This document shows positions 8,569 through 16,913 of a DNA stretch of 64,000 nucleotides, piece by piece. Origin of the DNA: CAVXHQ01 sp963789535 (GTDB lineage: Bacteria > Pseudomonadota > Alphaproteobacteria > Rhodobacterales > Rhodobacteraceae); assembly GCA_963789535.1 (NCBI GenBank), contig CAWBKU010000005.1:1302001-1366000 (forward strand), written 5' to 3'. Positions within the stretch are counted from its first letter, which is position 1, and every line of letters starts with the position of its first letter. Made by a program: the position numbers and the translations under genes. Below the pieces are notes generated by a model, which made no database searches, had not been told where the DNA came from, and saw nothing but the letters and a program-made list of their open reading frames with translations.

Positions 8569-9813
8569 CTACCGCATCAACGGCGCGATCTGCGCACACA
8601 AATCCGTCGTCGCCTGCGCGATGTCGGCGTCCTCGAACCAGATCAGCCCGCCGAACAGACGCTGCACCTCGGCCGTCAGCGGCCCATAGTTGCGGTGCGT
8701 GTATTCGAGCTGGAACGTCTCGCTCTGCATTGCCGGGATCACCGCCCGCTCCAACTGGTCTGCGTTCAGCGCGTTGTTGGTCTCGAGGATGGCGAGCGAT
8801 TGCAGCGACATCCGTGGCGAGGCGGACGCGGTCCAGAGTGCGCCGTTTGCGGGGTTCGTCGCCCAGAGCACGAACGCGGCGGCCAGATCCTCGTTGCCCG
8901 TGCCCACGAAGGCGCCGATGGCGTTCTGCGCGCGCGAGGGGACATAGCCCTCGGGTCCGGCGGGGGCGGGCACCACGTCCCAGGCAAATCCCACGTCCGA
9001 GAGGCGGTAGGCGAAGTTGGGCCGGGTCAGCGACATGGCGATATCGCCCGCGGCGAAATCCGCCTCGACGCCCGGTTCGGGGTGGGTCCGGTCGACGTAG
9101 ATCATGTCGTGGACGAGCTGGATCGCCTCGACGGTGCGGGGATCGCCGAACAGGCAGGTGTTGCCGTCCGCCGACCACGGCGCGCCGCCATAGGACGGCA
9201 GGATATCGACGAGGTTCTGCCAGCCGACGGTGAAGATGTTGTTGCCGAAGACGAAGCCGTAGCGCGCGTCGCCGTCTGCGGTCAGGTCACGCGAAATCTC
9301 GGACAGCCTCTCCCACGTCCACTCGCCCCGGTCCATCAGGTCGCGAGGGGTCGGGACACCGGCGGCAGTGAACAGGTCTTCGTTGTAGTACAGGACGTTG
9401 CCTGCGTTGGTGAACGGGATGCCATAGATTGCGCCGTCGCGCGTCCACGGGTCCATCGCCGCGCCGAAATCGGCGAGGTCGAACTCCTCGCCGATATAGG
9501 GCGTGAGGTCCACGAGCCGTCCCGCCGCGATGAACGCCGGGCCGTGGCCCGCGTGGATCCAGGCGATGTCGGGCGGCGTGCCGCTGGCCAGTTTGATGTT
9601 CAGCGTGTCGAGATAACGCGGGAACGGCGTCGTCTCGATCCCTAGCGTGACCCCCTCGTGTGCCTCTTCGAACGAGGTGCGATAGGCCTCGAAGGCGTCG
9701 CGCAACTCGCCCTCGTAGAACCAGTTGGCAAAGGTCAGGGACGTCTGGGCACCGGCGGTGCCGCCGGTCAGGGTGAGTGCGGCGGCGATGCCGCGAAGAA
9801 GTCCGGTGGTCAT
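8569..9813 (-). CDS. extracellular solute-binding protein of a carbohydrate ABC transporter
   Basis: A 414-residue periplasmic binding protein (family 1). A Sec-type signal peptide is visible (MTTGLLRGIAAALTLTGGTAGA, probable cleavage before QTSL). The mature part shows SGTPPDIAWIHAG near residue 80 and YGIPFTNAGNVLYYNEDLF near residue 130, both typical hinge and ligand-groove stretches of sugar-binding proteins. The ATG overlaps the stop of the upstream hydrolase (ATGA), and AGGAGGATCA lies just before it, a strong ribosome site as expected for an abundant protein. It delivers substrate to the two permeases encoded next. Confidence 0.9.
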   Translation of the reverse strand: MTTGLLRGIAAALTLTGGTAGAQTSLTFANWFYEGELRDAFEAYRTSFEEAHEGVTLGIETTPFPRYLDTLNIKLASGTPPDIAWIHAGHGPAFIAAGRLVDLTPYIGEEFDLADFGAAMDPWTRDGAIYGIPFTNAGNVLYYNEDLFTAAGVPTPRDLMDRGEWTWERLSEISRDLTADGDARYGFVFGNNIFTVGWQNLVDILPSYGGAPWSADGNTCLFGDPRTVEAIQLVHDMIYVDRTHPEPGVEADFAAGDIAMSLTRPNFAYRLSDVGFAWDVVPAPAGPEGYVPSRAQNAIGAFVGTGNEDLAAAFVLWATNPANGALWTASASPRMSLQSLAILETNNALNADQLERAVIPAMQSETFQLEYTHRNYGPLTAEVQRLFGGLIWFEDADIAQATTDLCAQIAPLMR

Positions 9814-10799
9814 CTTGATCCTCCTGTTGTGAACGACGGGTGGGGGGTGTGGTCGTCTGGTGTCATGGGCCGGGCCGCCCGTGGCAGGGCGCCAAGCCAT
9901 CGTGCCGTCCCGTCGACCGCCGCGCGGGCCGACGGCGAAACGGCAACCGCTTCGAGAAATCCGTGGGTTGCGGCGGCAAAGCGCAGGACCGTTGTGTCGT
10001 GACCGAGTGTGGCGAGGCGTTCGGCGAAGGCCTCGTTCTCGTCGGCGAGCACATCCTGCGCCGCGATCGTCAGCAGGCAGGGCGGCAACCCGCCGAGTTG
10101 CGCGTCCGTCGCCCGCAGGGGGGCGGCGCGCGGATCGGCGCGGGCCTGCGGGGGACAGTAGCACTCCCAGAAGAACGCCATCCGTTCGGCACTGAGGAGG
10201 TGCGGCGGGGTGCCGAACCGGCCATAGGACGGGCGTGCAAGGTCGTCGTCGAGAACGGGATAGGTAAGGACGAGGCCGTCGGGCCGCGCGCCCGCGATGG
10301 CCATCCCGAGAGCGAGATTGGCACCGCTGGAATCGCCGCCGAGGACGACGGCGTCCGCGTCGAGACCGAGGTCCGGAGCCTTTTCGCGCAGGCGCACGAG
10401 CAGGTCGGCGCAGGCATCGAGCGCGGCAGGAAACGGGGCCTCGGGGGCCAGCGGATATTCGGGCGCCAGCACCGCCCAGCCCGAGGCGGCGACGTATTCG
10501 CGCACTAGGCGGTCGTGGGTCCCAACGCCCAGCAGCGACCAGCCGCCGCCGTGCAGATAGACCATGACCGGGGGCCGCACGACTCCCTCGGGCCGATACA
10601 GACGGACGGACATCCCGAGGCCGTCGATCCACGCCCCGGCAATCTCGGGGCCACCCTTCTGCCACGGCAGACGCGCGAGGGCGGCGCCGTGTCGCATCCG
10701 TCCGATGTCACCGAGGACCGAGCCATGGCGCTGCGCATCCGCCGTCACCGCGTCGAGGTAGCGGCGCAATTCCGGCTCGATCGGCGGCGGCGCGGTCAT
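9810..10799 (-). CDS. alpha/beta hydrolase, HSL-type esterase
   Basis: A 329-residue hydrolase of the hormone-sensitive-lipase group. The oxyanion motif is YLHGGGWSLLG near residue 79, the nucleophile is Ser in GGDSSGANLA near residue 153, the acid is probably the Asp in AAQDVLADENE and the His lies in AATHGFLEA near residue 290. There is no signal peptide, so it probably acts on a cytoplasmic ester or lactone. Its ATG overlaps the stop of the upstream dehydrogenase, and its stop overlaps the start of the binding protein. Within this operon it could open esters or deacylate an imported sugar derivative; the substrate is unknown. Confidence 0.85.
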   Translation of the reverse strand: MTAPPPIEPELRRYLDAVTADAQRHGSVLGDIGRMRHGAALARLPWQKGGPEIAGAWIDGLGMSVRLYRPEGVVRPPVMVYLHGGGWSLLGVGTHDRLVREYVAASGWAVLAPEYPLAPEAPFPAALDACADLLVRLREKAPDLGLDADAVVLGGDSSGANLALGMAIAGARPDGLVLTYPVLDDDLARPSYGRFGTPPHLLSAERMAFFWECYCPPQARADPRAAPLRATDAQLGGLPPCLLTIAAQDVLADENEAFAERLATLGHDTTVLRFAAATHGFLEAVAVSPSARAAVDGTARWLGALPRAARPMTPDDHTPHPSFTTGGSR

Positions 10800-11884
10800 C
10801 CGCCGGGCAACCGGTCGAGCAGGGTTGCCGCCACGCCGCGCGCGCGCCCGATGCGCAGGATGTCGTCGACGGTGTCGCCGGGCAGGACGATCCCCGTCGC
10901 GGAGTATTCGGCCTCGAAACGTTCCTCCATCCCGCCCGGTGTCAGAAGCGCCAGTCCGGGCGTGCGGGGCCGCGAGCGGTGGATTTCGTCGACGACGCCT
11001 GTCAGCGCGTCCTCGAACTCCGCGAGGGGCAGGAACGCGGCGATGTCGATGGCGAGGAAGAACTGGCCGTCGACACCCGGGCGCGGTCCGTCGATCATGT
11101 TGCCCAGCCGCGTGCCATAGGCAGCCCCCGACAGCAGCGTCGACAGGATCCCGACCATCATCGCCAGCGCGATGCCCTTGTGCTGGCCCGCCGGCAGGAT
11201 GAGGCCGTCGAGCGCCACGCCGGCGTCGGTCGTGGGAATACCGTCCGCATCGGTGGCCCAGCCCCCGGGGATCGGTTCGCCCTTTTGATGATAGACCCGG
11301 ATTTTCCCGTGCGCCGTCGCGCCCAGAGCCAGGTCGAGCACGAAGGGCGGCCCGTTCGCACGCGGGGCAGCGAAGGAAATCGGGTTCATGCCGACGATCT
11401 TGTCGACGCCGCCGACCGGCGCCATCGTCGGCAGCGCGTTCGATCCGGCGATGCCGATCATGCCCTGCCCGGCGGCATGCAGCGTGTGCCAGTCGAGCGC
11501 GCCGCAATGGTTCGATCCGCGCAGGGCGGCCAGCGCGATGCCCTGCGCTCGGGCGGCGTCGATCGCCGCGTCCATCGCGAACCGGCCGCCGATCTGGCCC
11601 ATGGTATTGCCGCCGTCCACCACGATGGCCCCGCCGGTCGCCGAGACGAGGCGCGGGGTGCCGCGTGGATCGACGCCGCCGGTCGTCATCTTGGCCACGT
11701 AGTCGGGCACCCGCAGCACCCCGTGCGAATGCACGCCGCGCAGATCGGCATGGACCAGCGAGGCGGTGAGCAGGTCCGCGTCGCCGTCGCCCATCCCGAC
11801 CGTGGCAAAGACCGCGCGCACCGCCGCACCGAGGGCCTTGTGATCGACGCGCCGATCCGAGGATGCGGTGGGATAATCTGCCAT
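10796..11884 (-). CDS. malate/L-lactate dehydrogenase family (Ldh2/YlbC) oxidoreductase
   Basis: A 362-residue NAD(P)-dependent 2-hydroxyacid or delta-1-piperideine/proline-type dehydrogenase of the Ldh2 family, whose fold differs from classic lactate dehydrogenase. Family marks are the HADLRGVHSHGVLR segment (near residue 46) with the active-site His, RGSNHCGALDWH near residue 117, and the dinucleotide-contact stretch GMNPISFAAP. I chose the ATG at 11884 because AAGGAG lies about nine bases upstream; a longer ATG reading to 11941 adds residues unlike the family. Its stop overlaps the hydrolase start. It probably oxidises a 2-hydroxy sugar acid or reduces the matching keto acid. Confidence 0.87.
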   Translation of the reverse strand: MADYPTASSDRRVDHKALGAAVRAVFATVGMGDGDADLLTASLVHADLRGVHSHGVLRVPDYVAKMTTGGVDPRGTPRLVSATGGAIVVDGGNTMGQIGGRFAMDAAIDAARAQGIALAALRGSNHCGALDWHTLHAAGQGMIGIAGSNALPTMAPVGGVDKIVGMNPISFAAPRANGPPFVLDLALGATAHGKIRVYHQKGEPIPGGWATDADGIPTTDAGVALDGLILPAGQHKGIALAMMVGILSTLLSGAAYGTRLGNMIDGPRPGVDGQFFLAIDIAAFLPLAEFEDALTGVVDEIHRSRPRTPGLALLTPGGMEERFEAEYSATGIVLPGDTVDDILRIGRARGVAATLLDRLPGG

Positions 11885-11954
11885 GGAGCGCTCCTTCGTC
11901 GAGAATGGTATGACAGGTGGTCGTCGTCGGTAAAGCGGCATTGCCGCCGCATCG

Positions 11955-12975
11955 TCAGGTGCCGTCGCGGCATCCGTTCAGGCGCGACGATACCGGCATC
12001 GCCACCAGCGCCTCGCCAGAACGCCTGCGGGATCGGGGTCTGCATCAGCGCGACGTTCTGGACGATCTCTTCGGGTCGCACCGCGCCGGTGACGACGCAG
12101 GCCACCTCGGGCACCGCAAGCGGAAACTGCACCGCCGCCGCCGCCAGCGTCACGTCGTGCGCCGCACAGATCGCCTCGATCCGGCGCACGGCGTCGAGGA
12201 TCTCCGGCGTTGCGGCCTGTAGTTGTGCTTTGCCGCCCCGGTCGCCCCGGTGGCGAGGATGCCGGAGTTGAACGGCCCCGCGATCAGCAGCGAAAACCCC
12301 TGCGTCCCGCGCCATCGCCAGAAAGGCGTCCGCCCCGGCGTGGTGCAGCAGCGTATAACGCCCGGCGAGCATATAGGCATCGAGCGCGCAGGCGCGCGCG
12401 AACCGCTCGCACGGGCCGACCTCGTTCACGCCGATGCCGATGGCTCCGATCTCGCCGGTGCGTTTCAGTTCCTCGAGCGCGCGGACGGCGCCGGTCACGG
12501 CGATGTCGAACTGCCGGTCATAGTCGTCGCCCTGATGCGCCACGTCGACGTCGTGGATAAGGGCGATGTCGATCCGGCTCATCCCCAGACGATGATAGCT
12601 GGCCTCGATCGAGCGCATCGTGCCGTCGTAGGTATAATCATGCTCGATCCGGAACCGCACCGGCCCGCGCCAGACCACATCTACCGGCTCGCGCGTGGGC
12701 ACCAGCAGCCGTCCCACCTTGGTCGACAGGGTAAAACTCTTGCGCGGCCTGTTTCGCAGGACATGGCCGAACCGGTGTTCGGCCTGTCCGTGGCCGTATT
12801 GCGGGGCGGTGTCGAAATGGCCGACGCCTGCGTCATGGGCCGCCTCGACAGTCGCCAGCGCGCGGTCCTCGGGGATATGCTCGAACAGGTTGCCGAGCGG
12901 CGCACCCCCGAGGCCGAGCACGCTCACCTCCACGTCGGTCTTGCCGATGCGGCGTCGGGGCAGGGGGTTTAGCAT
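11955..12975 (-). CDS. aldo/keto reductase (D-threo-aldose 1-dehydrogenase-like), frame disrupted
   Basis: An aldo/keto reductase of the L-fucose/D-threo-aldose dehydrogenase type, about 340 residues. Start ATG at 12975 with GGAGG upstream. The tetrad residues are in FDTAPQYGHG, STKVGRL and LIHDVDV. The main frame is lost between about 12300 and 12211: it reads AADRGAVQLRHPRH, while the neighbouring frame reads AGPFNSGILATG, which matches the paralogue at 14882-15910. A second short shift occurs near 12016-12000, and no in-frame stop is found before the next gene. I end it at the TGA (11957-11955) that another shift would use. These look like compensating single-base errors at G/C runs rather than decay, but true decay is possible. 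Confidence 0.65.
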
Positions 12976-12999
12976 TGTCGCCTCCGGTCGTGGGGGGGC

Positions 13000-13022
13000 G
13001 ATGGGCAGGATTGCCCATCCTA
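13000..13022. repeat. small dispersed palindrome (GATGGGC...GCCCATC)
   Basis: GATGGGC and GCCCATC face each other around a six-base loop and are followed by CTAC. The hairpin sits between the PhyH gene, overlapping its stop codon, and the aldo/keto reductase. Similar palindromes ending in GTAGG or CCTAC occur near 40444, 45032, 45069 and 45673, suggesting a small intergenic repeat family. It may protect or terminate mRNA between the two genes. Confidence 0.5.
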
Positions 13023-13832
13023 CATGGCGGTCTTCGCGTCTTTGAAGATGATCTGCGCCGTCTGTTCGTTCGACTTGCGGTGCGCGGCCCACCCCTCGGG
13101 GCTGTTGTCCCCGGCGGGGCGGGGTTCGAGGTCGAAGTTGCCGAACATATCCTTGCCCGCGACCAATGTGGCGCAATCGCGCGCCGTGCCGGTCTGACGC
13201 ACCCGCGTCGGCAGATAGCGCAGCGCCACGCCGATCCGCCGGTCGTCGGACAGGTTCGGCGCCGAGCCGTGTAAGATCAGGACATGGTGCATCGACGCCT
13301 GCCCGGGGCGCAACTCGACCGACACCGCCTGCGCGTCGTCCACCTCGACCGCGACTTCCTGCCCCCGGCTGAGCAGATTGTCCGCACCATAGGTCTCGAC
13401 ATGCGGCACCTGGACGTGATGGCTGCCGGGGACGACCTTCATGCAGCCGCTGTCGCGCGTCGAGGGCGACAGGGCGACCCAGATCGTCGTGATGGCATCG
13501 GGCTCGCTCAGGCCCCAGTAGGTCGCGTCCTGATGCCACGAGATGAAGGCCGGATCGCGGGGTTCCTTGATGAAGAAGCTGCTGGACCAGCACAGGATAT
13601 CCGGCCCGGTGACGGGCAACAGGGCCTCGATGATCGCCGGGTGTCGGATCAGCCCGTCGAGCCATGTGAAGACCAGATGCATCTTGTTCATCTGGTCGCG
13701 GCGCAGCGGGCCGCCCTGGCCGGCCTCGAACGTCTCGAGGCGGGCGCGCATATCGGCGGCCTCGCCGGGGGTGAGGATGTCGAGCGGAAAGACGACGCCC
13801 TGCGCGCGGTAGGTGTCGACGGTGGCGGGCAT
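13020..13832 (-). CDS. phytanoyl-CoA dioxygenase (PhyH) family protein
   Basis: A 270-residue Fe(II)/2-oxoglutarate-dependent oxygenase. The iron-binding HxD pair is visible in SWHQDATYWG near residue 104, and the distal His in LHGSAPNLSDDRRIGVALRY near residue 198, with the Arg that usually binds 2-oxoglutarate. VALSPSTRDSGCMKVVPGSH is the conserved strand before the distal half. It starts ten bases after the lactonase stop and belongs to the same minus-strand run. PhyH-family members hydroxylate or demethylate very diverse small molecules, so the substrate remains open; here a sugar derivative or an ether/methyl group on one is a reasonable guess. Confidence 0.87.
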   Translation of the reverse strand: MPATVDTYRAQGVVFPLDILTPGEAADMRARLETFEAGQGGPLRRDQMNKMHLVFTWLDGLIRHPAIIEALLPVTGPDILCWSSSFFIKEPRDPAFISWHQDATYWGLSEPDAITTIWVALSPSTRDSGCMKVVPGSHHVQVPHVETYGADNLLSRGQEVAVEVDDAQAVSVELRPGQASMHHVLILHGSAPNLSDDRRIGVALRYLPTRVRQTGTARDCATLVAGKDMFGNFDLEPRPAGDNSPEGWAAHRKSNEQTAQIIFKDAKTAM

Positions 13833-13842
13833 CGATAACTCC

Positions 13843-14730
13843 CTATTTCGTTGGTCCGAATATCGCCTCTGGCAATCCGGCGACGCCCGGGCGGAGCGCC
13901 AGAAGCGCCCCCGCCCAGGGCTGGTCCCGCAGGTCCGCCGCACTGTGGCGGCGCACGGCGGAGGTGATGTAGAGCGTCTCGAGGTCCGGGCCGCCGAACG
14001 TCAGGCTCGTCGGGTTGAGGACCGGCACGGGGATCGACGCAAGGACGCTGCCGTCCGGGTCGAGCCGCAGGATCCTTCGTCCGAGATAGAGCGCGATCCA
14101 GACGCAGCCCTGTGCATCGACGGTCAGGCCGTCGGGAATACCCGCGTCGCGGGGGACCGTCAGGAAGGCGCGACGCGGCCCGATGGAGCCGCTTTGGGCA
14201 TCGAAACCGGCGGCCCAGACGATGCCCGACTTCGAATCGGTGAAATACATCGTGCCGTCGTCCGGGCTCCATCCCATGCCGTTCGAGGCATGGATGCCGT
14301 CGATGGCGGCGCCGGTCGTGCCGTCCGCGCCGACCCGCCAGATCGTGCCGGGGTCCACCCGGTCCTCGGTGATCCAGCCGACCCAGAACCGTCCGCGCCG
14401 GTCGACGCACCCGTCGTTGTAGGCACCGGGGCCCGCGTCTCGCGCCGGATGGGCCAGCGGCGCCACATCGCCCGTCGCAGGATCGAGGCGCCCGATCCCG
14501 CCCCGTTGCGTCGCGATCATCAGTCCGTCCTGCGCAAGCGCGACACAGCCGATCCTGCTGTCGACGGGCCAGTTCCCGACCTGCTCGCCGCGCGCCGGAT
14601 CGAAGGCATAGACTGCCGGGCGGTCGATATCGACCCAATACAGGAGGCCGGCGCGCGCGTCCCAGACCGGACACTCGCCGCAATGGGCGTTGGCCTGCTG
14701 GACCAGCTCTATGGCGAAGGTTGCGGACAC
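13843..14730 (-). CDS. SMP-30/gluconolactonase family protein
   Basis: A 295-residue six-bladed propeller lactonase that opens sugar lactones to acids. Metal ligands are seen in HCGECPVWDAR (Glu, near residue 18), in YNDGCVDRRG, in ASNGMGWSPD (Asn) and in IPDGLTVDAQG (Asp near residue 200). I chose the GTG at 14730, which has GGGAG upstream. An ATG at 14835 would add 35 residues unlike the family, has no ribosome site and would read through both operator-like repeats. It is the first gene of the minus-strand operon and is divergent from an aldo/keto reductase (sugar 1-dehydrogenase type). Dehydrogenase then lactonase is a classic pair of oxidative sugar degradation. Confidence 0.87.
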   Translation of the reverse strand: MSATFAIELVQQANAHCGECPVWDARAGLLYWVDIDRPAVYAFDPARGEQVGNWPVDSRIGCVALAQDGLMIATQRGGIGRLDPATGDVAPLAHPARDAGPGAYNDGCVDRRGRFWVGWITEDRVDPGTIWRVGADGTTGAAIDGIHASNGMGWSPDDGTMYFTDSKSGIVWAAGFDAQSGSIGPRRAFLTVPRDAGIPDGLTVDAQGCVWIALYLGRRILRLDPDGSVLASIPVPVLNPTSLTFGGPDLETLYITSAVRRHSAADLRDQPWAGALLALRPGVAGLPEAIFGPTK

Positions 14731-14767
14731 GTCCGGATGCTCCCTGTCGGACCGGATCTCGCAGATT

Positions 14768-14853
14768 TGGTCTGACAGGTCAAACGAAACCAGCCGCTCG
14801 CAGAGGGCGGTATCGTCCCCGGCAATTCCGGCCATTGACAGCCTGTCAGACCA
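14768..14853. promoter_or_regulatory. pair of identical 12-bp sites in opposite orientation, likely operators
   Basis: TGGTCTGACAGG at 14768-14779 is repeated exactly, in inverted orientation, as CCTGTCAGACCA at 14842-14853. They are 62 bases apart in the gap between the divergent lactonase (starting at 14730) and aldo/keto reductase (starting at 14882). TGGTCTGAC resembles half of the TGGTnnnACCA sites of FadR-type GntR regulators. A regulator bound at both sites could control both operons at once. The GntR protein at 4989 is one candidate; the link is inference. Confidence 0.6.
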
Positions 14854-14881
14854 GGCCGAGGGTCGCGGGGGAGGTAGGTGG

Positions 14882-15910
14882 ATGATCGTCGCCCCGCCAG
14901 ATGCGGCCGAACTTCCGGTCCGACGGATCGGACGGACCGGCCTTGTCGTGACCGTCCTCGGGTTCGGCGGCGTCCAGGTCGGCGATTATTTCGTGCGCCT
15001 GCCCGAGGCCGATGCCCGCGCCACGATTGCCGCCGCCTGGGACCACGGCATCCGCTATTTCGACACCGCGCCGCGGTACGGCAGCGGCCTGTCCGAACAC
15101 CGGATCGGGTCGGTCCTGCGCGACCATCCGCGCGGCGACTTCGTGCTCTCGACCAAGTCCGGCCGCACCCTCGTGCCCGACACCGCGCCCGCCGAACCGG
15201 GACGCCTCGGCCTGCCGTTCCGTCAGGTGCCCGACCTCAGCCACGAGGGCACCCTGCGCGGCGTTGAACAGAGCCTGCACCGCCTCGGCCTGTCGCGGAT
15301 CGACATGGTCCACATCCACGCCCTCGAACCGCGCGAATACGGCACCGATTACGACGCCCGCTTTGCCGAGGCGATGGCGGGGATGTGGCCCGCGCTCGCG
15401 TCACTGCGCGATCAGGGGGTGATCGGGGGCATCGGTGCGGGCATCAACGAATGCGATGCCGCCGTGCGCCTGATGCGGGAAACCGATCTCGACTGCATGA
15501 TGCTGGCGGGGCGCTATACGCTCATCGACCAGAGCGGTCTCGACGAGGTGCTGCCGTTGGCCGCCGCGCAGGGCCTGTCGCTGGTGATCGGCGCGCCGTT
15601 CAACTCTGGCATCCTCGCCACCGGCGACGGGCCGGGCGCGCGCTATTGGAACCGGCCGCCGCCGCCCGAGGTGCGGGACAAGGTCGGCGCGCTCGCCCGG
15701 ATCTGCGCGGCATTCGATGTGCCGATGGCCGCCGCCGCGCTGCAATTCCCGCTGTCGCATCCGGCCGTGGCCAGCGTAGTCCCCGGTATGGCGAGCGTGG
15801 CAGAGGTCGCGGGCAACGTCGCAAACCTGCACCGGACCATCCCGCCTGCGTTCTGGGACGCCCTTTCGGACGCCTCCGTCCTGCGCCCAGACTGCCCGAA
15901 ATCCGCCTAG
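14882..15910 (+). CDS. aldo/keto reductase (L-fucose / D-threo-aldose 1-dehydrogenase type)
   Basis: A 342-residue NAD(P)-dependent enzyme that probably oxidises an aldose at C1 to the lactone. The N-terminal VRRIGRTGLVVTVLGFGG is typical; tetrad residues lie in FDTAPRYGSG (Asp, Tyr near residues 60-66), STKSGRTL (Lys) and VHIHALE (His near residue 143). APFNSGILATG near residue 240 is a hallmark of this subgroup. The ATG at 14882 has GGAGG upstream. It is divergent from a lactonase gene, which would open the lactone product, and is a paralogue of the disrupted enzyme at 11955-12975. Its stop overlaps the convergent LacI gene by four bases. Confidence 0.88.
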   Translation: MIVAPPDAAELPVRRIGRTGLVVTVLGFGGVQVGDYFVRLPEADARATIAAAWDHGIRYFDTAPRYGSGLSEHRIGSVLRDHPRGDFVLSTKSGRTLVPDTAPAEPGRLGLPFRQVPDLSHEGTLRGVEQSLHRLGLSRIDMVHIHALEPREYGTDYDARFAEAMAGMWPALASLRDQGVIGGIGAGINECDAAVRLMRETDLDCMMLAGRYTLIDQSGLDEVLPLAAAQGLSLVIGAPFNSGILATGDGPGARYWNRPPPPEVRDKVGALARICAAFDVPMAAAALQFPLSHPAVASVVPGMASVAEVAGNVANLHRTIPPAFWDALSDASVLRPDCPKSA

Positions 15911-16899
15911 CGCCGCAGCACCAGATCATAGGGCAGGATCGCGTCGCCCGGTGCCTCGCCCGCGCCAAGGCGGTCCATACCGGCGAGCGCCGCCTCGGCA
16001 AAGCGGACGTGCGGCACGCTCACGGTATTGAGCCAGGGCGCCAGCCACTGGTTCAGCGGGTTGTCGTCGAAGCCGTAGATCGCGGTATCGCCGGGAATGG
16101 CGAGATGCAGTTCGCGGCAGCGGCGATAGGCGCCATAGGCGATCTGGTCGTTGCCGCAGACGATGGCATCGAACCGCGCACGGTCGAGCAGGCGGACAGC
16201 GCAGGCATAGCCCTCCTCCATCGACAGGCCCGCCTCGACGCAGTCGTCGGCGTCGACCGGGCGCCCGGCGGCGGCAAACGTCTCGCGGAACCCGGCCAGC
16301 CGCGCGGCGCTGGTCATCGAGCGGACGGGGCCGTGGATGAGGCCGATGCGCCCGGGCCGTTCGCGCAGGATCGCGCGGGCCAGTTCGGCGGCGGCCGAGC
16401 GGTCGTCGATCCCGACGAAGGGCACCTGCGGCAGTGCGGCGATGCGGCGGTTGATGAACACCACCGGCACTTCCCGGGCGAGCGAGACGAGCCCGGGGCT
16501 GTCGACGGCGCAGAGCATGAAGATGCCCGCCACCTGCCGCGATCCGATCTCGCGCAGGCAACGGTCCTGCAACGCCGCGTCCTCGTTCGAGTGGAACAGC
16601 AGCATCGCCGCCCCCCGGTCGTTCAGGCGGCGCTCGATCTCCCAGGCGACGGCGGCGTAGAAGTTGTTCTGGATCGACGAGACGACCATGGCGAAGGTGT
16701 CGTTCGCCTGTCCGCGCAGCGCCTGACCGATCCAGTTGGGGCGATAGTCGAGGTCGGCGATGGCCTTTTCGACCGCCGTACGCACGCCTGCCGAGACGTT
16801 GCCGCTGCCGTCGTTCATCACCCGGCTCACGCTCGCGATCGAGACGCCCGCGACGCGGGCGACATCCTTGATCGAGACCCTGCGTCGGGAGGTGGTCAT
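15907..16899 (-). CDS. LacI family transcriptional regulator
   Basis: A 330-residue repressor. The N-terminal helix-turn-helix reads SIKDVARVAGVSIASVSRVM (residues 9-28), followed by the hinge helix YRPNWIGQALRG. The rest is a periplasmic-binding-like sugar sensor domain (NDQIAYGAYRRC and YGFDDNPLNQW are typical). It is the last gene of a minus-strand run with a DUF4432 protein, a Gfo/Idh/MocA dehydrogenase and a TIM-barrel isomerase. Two LacI-type sites are present in the divergent promoter region at 19780-20105, so it probably represses both that operon and the transporter genes on the plus strand. The effector is unknown. Confidence 0.92.
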   Translation of the reverse strand: MTTSRRRVSIKDVARVAGVSIASVSRVMNDGSGNVSAGVRTAVEKAIADLDYRPNWIGQALRGQANDTFAMVVSSIQNNFYAAVAWEIERRLNDRGAAMLLFHSNEDAALQDRCLREIGSRQVAGIFMLCAVDSPGLVSLAREVPVVFINRRIAALPQVPFVGIDDRSAAAELARAILRERPGRIGLIHGPVRSMTSAARLAGFRETFAAAGRPVDADDCVEAGLSMEEGYACAVRLLDRARFDAIVCGNDQIAYGAYRRCRELHLAIPGDTAIYGFDDNPLNQWLAPWLNTVSVPHVRFAEAALAGMDRLGAGEAPGDAILPYDLVLRR

Positions 16900-16913
16900 C
16901 GGTGTCTGCGGCC

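Noticed and set aside
5709..12271. Long plus-strand open readings opposite the sugar transporter operon
   Set aside because: They are rich in Arg, His, Asp and Gln, match no family and lie exactly antisense to well-supported genes, so they are shadows.
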